Positions 32,388-48,658 of a stretch of 64,000 bases of DNA are shown in pieces. This DNA is from Crambe crambe. Taxonomy: Eukaryota > Porifera > Demospongiae > Poecilosclerida > Crambeidae. The notes below the pieces were generated by a model that searched no databases, was not told the origin of the DNA, and worked only from the letters and a program-made list of their open reading frames with translations. Each line of letters opens with the position of its first letter. The stretch's first letter is position 1. The position numbers were made by a program, and so were the translations under genes. The stretch is taken from assembly GCA_963924555.1 (NCBI GenBank), contig OZ004591.1, forward strand, positions 1,674,001-1,738,000, read 5' to 3'.

Positions 32388-33195
32388 ATGATTTTATGAT
32401 AAACAATCTTGACAAAACCATTTTCAATTTCTGTCTTGTCAACAACTTTGTCCACACAATAATAATTATTATGCATGGTACCACCTTCTTCAGTTATGTT
32501 GCTGCACTCGATCATCAGAACACCCTTGAATTCAGGCATTCTGCAGTGGTTGGCTCTATTGTTGTATGATCATGTGATCTTGTCAGATTTTATCTATCGT
32601 GTGTTCTGCACTTAAGACAATACCATTTCGGTAAAAAAGTGGGGGACTTTTTTCACTAGGGGGGACAGTTTTCGCTAGTGAAAAGTGTCCTAGGGGGACA
32701 ATTTTCCCTAGGGAATTTTGTCTGGGGGGACAACTTTCTCAGGGGACATTATTCACTGCCACAAAATACCCTAGGGAAAATTATCCCCCTAGGACACTTT
32801 TCACTAGTGAAAACTGTCCCCCTAGTGAAAAAAGTCCCCCACTTTTTTTAGTAAAATGATATCGTCTTACGTAGCTAAAATCTGACAAGACCATAATTAT
32901 GATCATACAACAATAGAGAAAGCCAAAATTATGATGACTTTCTATACCACTGCAGAATGCCTGAAATCTAGGGTGTTCTGATGATCGAGTGCAGCAATGT
33001 TAACTGAAGAAGGTGGTACCATATAAATATTTTTTGAAAATGTGAAGGACAAAGTTGTTGACAAGACAGAATTTGAAAATGGTTTTGTCAATTAAGATTG
33101 TTTATCAATAATAATTAAATGTAAAGGACAAAGTAGTTGACAAGACAGAATTTGAAAATGGTTTTGTCAATTAAGATTGTTTATCAAAAATCATA
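32388..33195. mobile_element. Large fold-back element with about 300-400-bp arms
   Basis: The left arm (32388 to about 32710) is inverted in the right arm (about 32765-33195): ATGATTTTATGATAAACAAT and ACCACCTTCTTCAGTTATG recur in reverse complement. The centre is built of GTCCCC/CACTAGTGAAA palindromes like the Ginger-like element at 31275. The last 150 bases of the right arm repeat a 75-base unit containing GACAAGACAGAATTTGAAAA. Confidence 0.75.
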
Positions 33196-33605
33196 AAGAA
33201 TCATGAGTCAGGAGTATTAAATGTAGCTACATAGCTCAGTATCTAAAGCACATTCTGCTTTGGAAGCCAGAAAGAATAAACAAAGCACATAATAAGAATA
33301 AAAAGCTACGTAATAATAGATTAACTAGTCAATAGCTACACAGCGAAAAATCTACAACTTGTATCCGAACGACCAGATATGGAACAGACTGAGTCTCACA
33401 AAAAAAGTGGACGAATTTCTCATCCACCTATCAGATATTTAGATTTGTGTGGAACTGCCTGAAAAGGGAGATGTACTGGACTGAGCATGCTCATACTATA
33501 TCATACTTATGTCATAGTCATTGTGTTCTGTAATCATTAGTCAGTTATATCTTGAGCGTGAGTAAGGCCATTACACATTTCTTCAAAAGAACATCATTAC
33601 TGCCA

Positions 33606-33672
33606 TCATAAAGCCCCAACCAATCTCTGTGAAGACTCAGAGCCTGGGTATGAGGTTATATGCTTTTCAGCT
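33606..33672 (-). pseudogene. Second, short copy of a tail exon
   Basis: A TTTTTTCAG acceptor followed by AGCTGAAAAGC matches the start of the tail exon of Ig receptor 3 (34257), and the flanking AGCAAAATTAATTGCACC is also shared. In the expected phase it reads KAEKHITSYPGSES and stops at 33606. It could be an alternative last exon or a relic. Confidence 0.4.
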
Positions 33673-35502
33673 CTGAAAAAAGTAGCAAAATTAATTGCAC
33701 CCTTTTTCTTTAATTTAATTAATCCATGATAGATAATGGGAATATACGTAGCTAATACAGTTAGCTATAATTATAGTCAGTATTCTGGAAGGAATTGAGT
33801 GACAATGGAGTTGAATACAGCTTGCTGATGATATCAAATTTCATACCACATATAATTAGCCACTTCCTTGGGCACAAGTGCAGGAGGTTGGCAAGTCTTG
33901 ATTTATATGAGACAGTGCGAAATAAAAACAAAATAGCAGTATAGCTACTATCACATCAGGCTCAAGTTAAGAGTAACTAGTCAAAAATAATAATAACTAG
34001 CCAAAGTAACAAAATTATTACAAAATGTGCAAGTGTGCAAGTGTAGGATAGCGCAGACAAAAAAAATAAGCTACAGCTATTAGATACACTGAGAATAAGT
34101 ATAGTCACCATGAGATGAATCACTAGCAGGTGCAGGTCTTCGTTTGTAAGCAGGGTTTTGAGAGAGAATGCAATCACCATGTGATGAATCAACTTCTTGA
34201 CCATCAGCAGGTCCACCACCAAATGGCACTGTCTCATATAAATCGAGACTTTCAGCTCTGAAAAAAGAAAATTAATTGCACCCATTTTCTTTAATTTAAA
34301 TGCAGTGACTATAGGGAGCAATCAGTAGCAATTTCCTACATGTAAGATAGGTAACACTATATACCATTATGTGCATGCGCATGCATGCACACTGCCTCTA
34401 GCTAGTCAGACACCTCAACCAAAGAAATTTAATCTTCACTGTGCTCAGACTCTACAGCCTAAGGCCTAAGGGCCTTCAGGTGTTAGATTCCTAGGCTTCA
34501 GTGTCTAGAGGAGTGACTCACTTTTCTAATACTCTTGATGTGATGCTTCTCCTATAGAGTACTGCTAGGACTACAATTACAAAGAATTGCACTATGATCA
34601 GCACTAACATGGCCACTATGATTCCAGTGACTGTTCCAACAGTAAACGTTCTGGCACTTGTTCCTCCTACATATCATAATCAAATCTATGATAATAATGA
34701 CAGTAAGAAATTTCAAGGAGACATCGTGAGACTACTTGTGCAATTGTGTGCATGGTACCCATAGCCCATAGCTGAATACTGAGGCACTTTTTTTTTTGGG
34801 GGGGGGGGGGGGGTGGGTAGTGTTTAATACATAGCATGAACCATGCTAGCTAATTCCTCAAAATCGAGTAACCATTCCCTTGCCTGTGATTATGAAATGA
34901 AAATGTCCAATGTCCAGCTCATGGTGGCTAGTTTCCTGCATGTGTGCATTTCTAATGTTATCACATAAATGAACACATGCAAACCTATAGAATATTTTCG
35001 ACACTTTGTGGTGAAGGAATTAAAAGTACACTCACCCTGTATCTCCAGCCGGATTGTTGAGTTGACTGTAGCAGCATCATTTGTAGCAAAACAAGTGTAA
35101 GGACCAGCATTAGACAACCGAGATGTTAGAATCCTGACACGAGACATTCCAGGAGAGCTGGCAATTGTTATTCTCTCAGAATTCATGAAAACAGTGCCAT
35201 TGAAATGCCAAGTGACCATTGGGATAGGATCCCCTTCAACCTCACACAACAGTGTGACCATTTGACCCTCCACTGGGACTGCTTCTCCAGTTCTGTTTAA
35301 ATTAGTGATCCTGGGCATGGCTGTCACAAAAGTTGTTTTTTTTTTTAAATGATGGTAGCACAGAAGATTCATTAGGAGTAAGAACTCACTGCAAAAGACT
35401 TGACTAATACGGGCCCTTTTTCCATCTGCTACACAAGAGTAATCCCCTGCATCACTTCTCATTACATTTGCTATGTGGATCTAACTAGGGTACGTTCGTG
35501 TA

Positions 35503-36223
35503 ACCATAGACTATAGAGGTTCCAGAATGGACTGGAAATGATTAATTACATCCGCCTTGCGGTGTTCCGTATATTTATGGTAATACTTACCGGATATTGT
35601 ATTCTGGGCCAGCTGTTTCCATCAATTAATTAACTGTCTAGTGAATTTCTACAACCAAATATGTACCCCAAATGGATAAAAACAATACCATGCAACACTG
35701 CAAACTTTATATGAACTGCTTATATTATTACAGTATGAGCTGGATAGGTTAAACTTGGTCCTAGAAAATTACACAAAGCAGGTATACTATTTGACAAAGA
35801 AAGGTGTAGTAGTTAGTAACAATGTAGTAGAAAGTTGATATGTATCTTTTAAAACAATTTACTAACATGTACTTCAAGTCCTCAACCACACTGACTATGG
35901 ATGATAGAACTACTTCAGGAGATAAAATTACACAAAGTATTTATATGCAATTTTAACTGCTAGAGCACACTTTAACTCGAGTTTTGCTATGACAATAATC
36001 CCAGGGTCTTGGCATCTTGTAGTATAGTCTCCCTGGCAGAGTTCAGCCTCTTCATAGCCACTTACAAGCTTGTATGGTTAACCACTAAAGTGATCTTTCC
36101 TGTTCATGGAGATACAGCTGCAGCGCAATAGGCGCAACACGGATATCACACGACCGGAAGTGCTTGTTAATATTAATTTAATAGGCGTTTCCAGTCCATG
36201 TAGGAACCTATATAGTCTATGGT
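35503..36223. mobile_element. TIR element, about 38-bp ends (GGA.TGGAAA family)
   Basis: The left end ACCATAGACTATAGAGGTTC and the right end, read inverted, ACCATAGACTATATAGGTTC, both continue to GGACTGGAAA. It sits in the Ig6 intron of receptor 3. About 720 bases with no recognisable ORF. A 3-base GTA flanks each side. Its ends resemble those at 41495 and 60469. Confidence 0.7.
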
Positions 36224-36239
36224 GTAACATATTCAATCG

Positions 36240-36577
36240 GCGAGCGAGCGAAGCAGTTGGTGAAAGTCATTTGTACTTTGACTAAGCCTAAGATATTGCA
36301 GTGGTTGTGGCAGCTCCATACACAGGAGGCTGTATAATGCTTACCACAAGCACTTAGAAAGCCATGCGCATGCTGTAGAAAGCATGCAATAAGCTCTAGC
36401 TACAATTGTTCTATTAAGTGCTATGGGCACGTTTTATTTGTGGGGTCAAAGGTCAAACAAACGTGCGCATGCGTACTATTAACTATGCCCGCTAGCCATG
36501 ACGTACGTATACATATATATATATCTCGAGCTCCCGTTTACATGACCAGAGAGAGGCTCGCTTCGCTCGCCAATGAA
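36240..36577. mobile_element. Non-autonomous relative of the Helentron-like element
   Basis: It begins TCGGCGAGCGAGCGAAGCAG and ends GGCTCGCTTCGCTCGCCAA, the same terminal motifs as the 4.1 kb element at 18972-23118. The interior is non-coding. Part of it (TACCACAAGCACTTAGAAAGC) is also found near 27780, in the intron of receptor 2. Confidence 0.6.
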
Positions 36578-38411
36578 AATAATTAGAGTAACTTCTACTG
36601 TGTCACCAATTCTTTACAGCAGACCTGGTCAAAGTTTAGGAAGGTGAGTCTTTCAAATCCTGACACACCAGGGACAATGGTGTCCATTATTCGTACAAAA
36701 GTGACATTAGGTTGAGGGAAGCCCGAAAGTTCACAAGTCAGGATGACATTGCTACCAGATAGCAAATGAGAAGGGGTCAAAGGTCCATCAGTTTGACGAG
36801 TCAGATTTATCACCTGAACAGGGACTGTGTGAGAAAACTTAATATTATTAAAATTTACATACGTACACATTTTATTGTATCAGACTCCCTTCAAAGACCT
36901 GGTTTGAAGGTTATTTACATAGCTAAGTAGCTATATATTACTTACCTGGAACAGTAACAAAAAGTTGTGGGAGACTGACAGAGCCAGCCAAGTTATTGAA
37001 CGTGGCAAAGTAGTTTCCAGAGGTGGCAGAAGTGAGGTTTGCAATAGTGAGGGTGAAATTGAAAGGGGGAAGTGCACTAGAGTCACCACATGGATTTGAG
37101 ACAGAGAAGGTTGTGTTGTTTGTTCCATTGAGAGACCACTGCACCGAGGGGCAGGGGTCAGAGTCCAATGTAGCTCTGATCGTCTTGTTGACTGTTCCAA
37201 AGGGGCTAACGATGAGGGTACCCACTAGTTGGTCGTTACTAGTTGAAGGGTTGGATTGGCTGAGTGGCCGGACAGTGGGAGCAGCTACATGGAATAGCAG
37301 TAGCGTGTATAACATGCAGAGTTCCAAGATTGAGTAGTCAATTACTCACATGGCTGCCTGACTTCCAAGATCCATGCCCTTGAATCCATTCCATTATTAT
37401 TGCTGGCAAAACACTGGTATATACCAGTGTGGGTTGTCTGCGGGGCTGAGATGGTCAACCGGTTCCCCATTGCACTGGCTCCACTGGGCAATGTAACTCG
37501 TCCATGGTAGTACCAGGTCACTGAACGGGGATGCCCTCCACAGCACAGGTATAGCTCACACTCCCTCCACCCACAAGTCGATCCCGATCATTTGTAACAG
37601 CATTAGTAGGAAGCGTAATACATGCTGGCTCTGTATGTGATTTCACAATGCACAAGTCCATCAATACTTTATTGCTAGAGCTAATTTATACTACTTATGA
37701 ATGATAAAGAGTGTTCCACTTCTTCTTAGTCTTTCAGAAGCCCCATTCACATCACAGTTAATGGTGAACATTGTGTTACTTCCTGTTGGCGCAGGCACAC
37801 TATCTATAGTACCCACTAAACGATTTTGGATACCAATAGTCAATGAAGGTTTAGCCGGAAGTCTACAATCCAGTGATAATGTAGCTAACATGGAACTAGC
37901 ACGGAAACTTGCAGCATATATGAAAGAAATATGAGCACCTATTGCAGCAGTTATTTCTCCAATCTGCTTATACTCAATAAGAGTATTTGGTGGTGGAAGA
38001 GTTGCATTAAGTATGTACATTGTAGGGGCTACCACTGGATCAGTTTGGCAACTAACCATTGCTTCACAATGGTACTCTCCCATCAACTGATCTGCTGTTA
38101 GTTCACGTACGTATGAACAAAATAGCGACCTCCTTCCAAATATAATATTGTATTCTGTGCTTCCACTGGATCAATCCCAATTCTAGTATTACTGAACCAT
38201 CTTATTGTGGGGGGAGGGATGCTGGGTAGAAAGTCACACTCCATGCAGTGCCACTGATTGATTCACGAATGCAGACACTGGTACCATCTGTGACACTGTG
38301 TTGTGGAACCCACCAAAAACTAAAAAAATTAAGGACATTAAGCAATGCTGTTCTTATGTGGCGCTGGAGGTCAGAATTAGGTGTTGAGCCATCTAGCTAG
38401 CTATACTTATT

Positions 38412-40812
38412 AGAGTGAAACACCAATTATCAGACATAAGCACTTCCTTCATTAGCTAGAAATTACATTTGCAGTTCATGCAACTTGCCAAGGGATTATA
38501 ACTGGTTTGGCCGACAGTATCATTGCATAAATAAAAGTCCTGAGAAGTGGTTTGAATAAAACAACCTGCATAAACTTCTGTTTGTTGACTTTGTAACCTT
38601 TGTAACTTCTCTAACTAGTCACTAGGAGCTTAATAATTAAGCCACATAGCTATGGACATTCAATTTTGTGCATGCACGTGATATAAAGCTACGTACCAGG
38701 TCCTGTTGGTTTACTTACATCAAGAAGACCAGAGCAACATAAGGCATGTGGTGCATGCATGGTGAGTTGAAAGTTGATGAATCTTATCTACTTTGCCTTG
38801 GCACAAACCAGCTTTCTCTTCTGTACACAGTTGGGACAGTACCGCTTCCCCTTTGGCTTGAAAGTCAGTCTTTTATCTGGTACTGCAGAAGAAGGAATAA
38901 CTAGAAAAAGATTATACCTCCTACTTTGCCAATGAAAATTGCCTGCTTGCTTGCTTGTAATTGTATAGCCAATAACTTTCCATATGCTTGGTGACTTACA
39001 ACATCATTGTCACTGCATGAATTCAATTTGCTGGCAGAAGCAATAGGTGGGATCCAAGGGATGATTTATCTGTTTAGACAAAGAAGCTGGATACAAATTC
39101 ACATAACTATTGAACCAGTGGTGTAATTATTTTTTCTCAGCTTCTTTTCCCCCTTTCCTCTAGCTAATATTATAGCCTTTATTATCTGGATGATGAATTT
39201 TAGTTTTATAAATAGCAGAAGGGACCTGTAGATCCACAAAACTTTTTGATCTTTCAGCTTTACTACAATATTCTCATCAACATTTTCTTCTTTCTCTTCA
39301 AAATCAGGAATCATAATGAAATCTGATTCAAGGAAATACGTCTTTGGGCACATTTAGGCAAGATTTGAGGACGTGGTTATTGTGATTCTAATACCATTTC
39401 AAGAGTACCTGCATTAAATGGTCATTTTGAAGCCAGCAGTAATATTTTTACAGGCATACCGAAATTGAGAAGGTGTGGCAAAATTCTATCTAGTGACGAC
39501 TTGTCCTGGGTGTGCTGGTGACATGTTTTCTTCCGGGCTATTTTCAAAGGACCAAAACATCCCTTAGCTATCTGGTGGCTGAGTTAGATTCACTTTCCAA
39601 GAAGTGATGGACTAGCACAACAATTCATGCTTTAGAAGCTTTTGGTTTGGAGAAACTTAACATGTACTAGAAACAGAGAACAGAATTCCCAGGCTAAAAT
39701 GGCTGAGAAAGGAGGGATACTGGAGAGAAAACAGAAGGATAACCATGGATATTGGAGGAGGGATCTGCAGCCATTTTTTATTTTCTTGTAACAGATTTTC
39801 ATGGTATACCTACCCGTTGTCACTGTGATCATAATGCATAATAAGCCACCATACTAGATTACTTTTGATAACAGTGACATGAATGAGATGTTATAAATGT
39901 TATTACTTTTATATAATATGTTACGCATTGCCTGATGATCCTGATTGATGTGGTTAGATGTTTGCTGTGCATGGGCAGACTGCTTGATATGTCTACATGT
40001 GTTTGCTTGATGTGGGCTGGAACTGAGTGTACTCCTTGAGATGCTTGTTGAAGGCAATGGTTCCAACAGGGGAAAAAATGCTCTGGGTGTGGTGTGGTCT
40101 GTAATCTGTGCATGTGTTTATTGAACTCAGATAGTAATTGACATTATTATTATTAATTGGTATTACTTTCATATGGGGTCTTATAAATGTGATGACCATG
40201 CTGTATTGATTTACTGGTGATATAATCATAATTATAGGGTGCTTTCATTGATATTATAGTCTTGATTTTGGTCACTATGAGCTTTTAAGAATTCTTCTCT
40301 ACGGCAGCTGGCAAAGAATTATACTAGCCCAGTTTTCTGCCTTTTTTGATCACTGCTGATCTGAGGTCCCATTCATAAAGCTGTGCATTGTTTTCTGGCA
40401 GAATAATTACAGTGGCATAATATACAAACAAACAAACGAAAAACAAGCATTGCTGCTTGAATAGCAATAATTCGGAAGACCCTACCCTAGGCCTACACAG
40501 TGATGACTATTACTTGTCACACAACCAATGATCCACGAAATTACCATACGTTTAGTAGCCAGTTTTCTAGACGACAATCTGGCTGGTTCCAACATGCATG
40601 TCCTCAAAAGTTCAATACTTGTTAGTATCGGAACCCTATCTAGCTATGCAATGACAGTGGCTCCAACTGTTCTGATTCTTCAGCATGATTAGTTGAAACC
40701 TAAGGCCTTAGAAATAATAGATGTGATTCTATCAAAATAGCTACAGGGAAAAATACAAAACTCAGTGCAGTTTGTGAATTGGAGGTTGGGAGCGATAGAG
40801 TGAAACACCAAT
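38412..40812. mobile_element. 2.4 kb insertion flanked by a 16-bp direct repeat
   Basis: AGAGTGAAACACCAAT occurs at 38412-38427 and 40797-40812, where the intron of Ig receptor 3 should be short. Inside, on the minus strand, coding-like pieces read KPKGKRYCPNCVQKRKLVC before a stop (about 38790-38885) and DFEEKEENVDENIVVKLKDQ (about 39240-39300). A diverged copy lies at 56110-57290. The class is not recognised; no poly(A), reverse transcriptase or transposase motif is visible. Confidence 0.45.
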
Positions 40813-41494
40813 AACTATAATAGGACACCGTATTTCAGTTATAGAGCTCCAATATACTGGGATCAGATCCTACTCATGCGCAGAGCTTTCAAGAGCCTGC
40901 TGTGCATTTTGTAAATCATTGGCCTGTTTTATCAATGATCTAAGGTCCATTACCTCAACACTAGTTAGCTAGCAGTGAACTCACTCTCGTGTCCGGCGAA
41001 GGATGGTTCTGGTCCTAACAGTATTAAGGACATTAGAAGTACCGCAAAGATACTGCCCATGGCAAAATACAGTTTTACACCTGCTTAGAGTTATCTTCGG
41101 AGAAGGGGGTAACCATAACTAGTCTCGCACGTGCCAGGGGGGTCGGACAAGCTTTTCACTCGCAAAGCTTTAAAGAATGGTTGGAATGTAATTAACCTGA
41201 TGTTTGATAGGCTGTTTCTCCAGTTTTAAGCGTTTGTAGATGATTTTACCTGGGCACAAGAAAGATCTAGTAAGCTAGTTGCTAGAAAGCAAACCAGTTT
41301 TAGCTGGGCTTTGAAATTCAGTTAGCAATTAACCTTTTTCTGAATTTCCAAAACAGGACAGGGATGGATTGGGTTCAGTCGATTTTCAGAAATCTACCTG
41401 CTAGATCTATCTACAGTCCAATTCAAGTCCAACTTCAAAAACGTATTGGAATTCTATATGAATAAAAAGTGCCTACTCAGACCTTCTCCGACCA

Positions 41495-42296
41495 TAGATT
41501 GTATAGACTACGTAACCGGGATTGGAAACGCAATATAAACTGCCCGGCCACTCCTTATTGCGCATGCCCGCATTAATTAATACAATAAGAAAAAAAAACA
41601 TAATTATCAAATTTGGGTATTAAGTGTGCAGCCATTGATCCTGGTGATTTCTTTCAGGTTCTTCTTCACCTCTGCACCTTCTTGTTCTCTGCCCGAACTA
41701 TGAGTGAAGATATTGAAGCCTCCCTCTCAGTCGATCATCCCTGAGGAATATAAATATTAAAAATTAACGTACTCTAATCGTTGAGCTTTTTCTTGGCAAG
41801 GAATTTGGAAAACATAGGTGGAGGGCATGAAGGAATAGCTACTTGTTATGAATATAAATTGGGGTCACTAGAAACAACTTCAAAAAAGGTACGCAAAGAC
41901 ACACCCAGCAAATGTGAACTATTGGCTGAAACTCTTGAATACATACAAAGTTCACTACATTTTAGGTATGAGGGCATAAAGTAGAGTGTATACTAAACTC
42001 TGAAACTGTAAGTTGAATATTTACTCTTTCATGTAAGAGGATACAGGTACACAAAGCCAAAACAGACTAAAACAGGCTGGTATGGGTGTCCTAGCAGCAA
42101 AAAATTTGCTTTTTGTACGAGTAAGGTGGTGAAGTTACTAGCTATGCTATGGACTTACTTCTGAACTTCGAGAGGTCGATTCCTCCACGTTTGGCTTTTT
42201 CAGCTCTTCCACGCACCGCAATACAGATTGTACCACGCAGATTGTATTGTTGCTATGGGGCGTTTCCAATCCCGGTTACGTAGTCTATACAATCTA
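41495..42296. mobile_element. 802-bp TIR element, GGATTGGAAAC family
   Basis: Perfect inverted ends of about 37 bases beginning TAGATTGTATAGACTACGTA and ending GGGATTGGAAACGC. Non-coding interior. No clear target duplication. Confidence 0.75.
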
Positions 42297-43798
42297 CTGC
42301 AACAAAGACGGCTGGCAGTAAACATTAAACTGTAGTTAGCGCATGCGCAATTGTGCATAGTTACCAAAACAATTGACGATGGCTCAGTTAGGACGGGTGT
42401 TAGTTATTCTCCAACGAATATCCTTACTATAAGGGCTTCTCCTACCTGGTTCACAGCTGTAAATACTGGCCATTGTAAGCTGAGAAACGATCTGGAGCCT
42501 TAGTTACCAATGTGCTTGAGCATGCACACTTCTCGTGTTCCAAGATTTCCTAAAACCGCTGTATGGTCCGACCCCCCCCCCCCCCCCCCCCCCGTGCGAG
42601 TGCAGCTGAAACCGCACCTATCCCTATGCACATGCCCACTCATTACACGTACTTACACCCACATCACCAATGGACAGAGCCTGGATACACGAGGCTAAAG
42701 GATAACAAGATGCTTCTGATTCACATTTGCAATCTCATCGATGAGTGAGTTTACAAGAGATTATTTCTGCATCACTGAATTGAGGTTACAATAGCTATTT
42801 AGCAACACTTCAGGCTCAAAACCAAAAGTTAGCTATAGCCTATGCTAGCTGGAATGCTGGAACATAACATGCAGTACCGAAAAATTACTATGCAGTCTCT
42901 TTAGTTATCATTTTGGTTCACTGCCACTCTCAGAATAGCTAACTCCCAGCACCACTTTCGTGGCTACTGGTGGAAATGAGATATTGATTTGTCACCATCC
43001 CATGCACCCAAATGCCACTGCATGTCCAATGGGCAAAGTGTACATGTAGGTATGTAGTTAGTAGTCAGGGATGCAATTAAGGTGTGCTCACATACACTGC
43101 TCAGTGTAACACCAAGTTTGGTACACCCTTCTTTGTTCAGGGTGAAGATAAAATAAGTGGCTGTACACATAAAAAGGGGGGGGGGGCAGGCATGTCCCTG
43201 ACAAATGTTGGCCAACCTGTCTTGGAACCTTGCATGACATAGCTACAGCAAATATGCAGCACTCTCCCATCTGCCCAATATTTTAATGAAAGAATTGTCA
43301 ATTCCCACTGCATCTGCAGTTGTCACAGTTCCAATTTTAAAGCTGTAAGGAAGTTAATCTGATGGCAAAAGCTAAACATCATCAGGAGACTTCAACTTAT
43401 CATTGACACACCATTCCATGACTCAAAAAAAAAACACTCCATCATTCCATTTCAGCCCAAAATGTTTTATTAAACAACCAAACTCCCTCGAAAATCTCCT
43501 TCGTGGGCGAACAACCTTGCAAGCATGGTTCAGATGACCTGCTAAAGACTGTAGCTCTCTGCATGCATGTAGCAATAGTAGCTATATTACTTAACTGCAA
43601 TTCTGCAAAATAAAAATAAAACAGCAGTAGCTATCTATAGTTATACTAACACATCAGGCTCAAGTTAGAGTAGTAACTACAACAAATAGCCAAAGTAACA
43701 AATAATATGTTATACAATAATACTTGTCTCATTGTGCTGCCTATGCAAATGTGCAAGTGTATGATAGTGCAGACAAAAAATATATAGGGCTACAGCTA

Positions 43799-48550
<4,752 letters not shown>

Positions 48551-48658
48551 CACTTGCTCCACTAGATCTAACTAGTCACACTTTTAATAAGCTCCTCGAT
48601 AGCATAGCTTCCGGCATAAATATATCAGGATATGCGGTTGGTATGATTGAAGTACCGG

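Larger units (their letters stand above)
34080..41060 (-). pseudogene. Ig receptor 3, decayed
   Basis: Kept parts: signal peptide 40985-41060 (MGSIFAVLLMSLILLG), Ig5 36946-37284, Ig6 36625-36824 and 35390-35480, Ig7 35036-35320, membrane span 34522-34666, tail 34080-34257. Lost parts: the Ig1 exon is deleted, since near 38360 the intron after Ig1 joins directly to the intron before it. The Ig2-3 exon (about 37694-38329) has several small insertions that shift frame, and its donor is ATAAGT instead of GTAAGT. Ig4 (37350-37630) lacks 4 bases. The tail reads LYETVPFGGG, then LSQNPAYKRR (NPxY) and DYTYSQCI. The 3' exons remain open, so recent decay or a truncated product is possible. Confidence 0.8.

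Noticed and set aside
42964..43215. 83-residue ORF repeated at 52691-52942
   Set aside because: Identity reflects the recent segmental duplication, which is equally strong outside the ORF. No domain or splice context.
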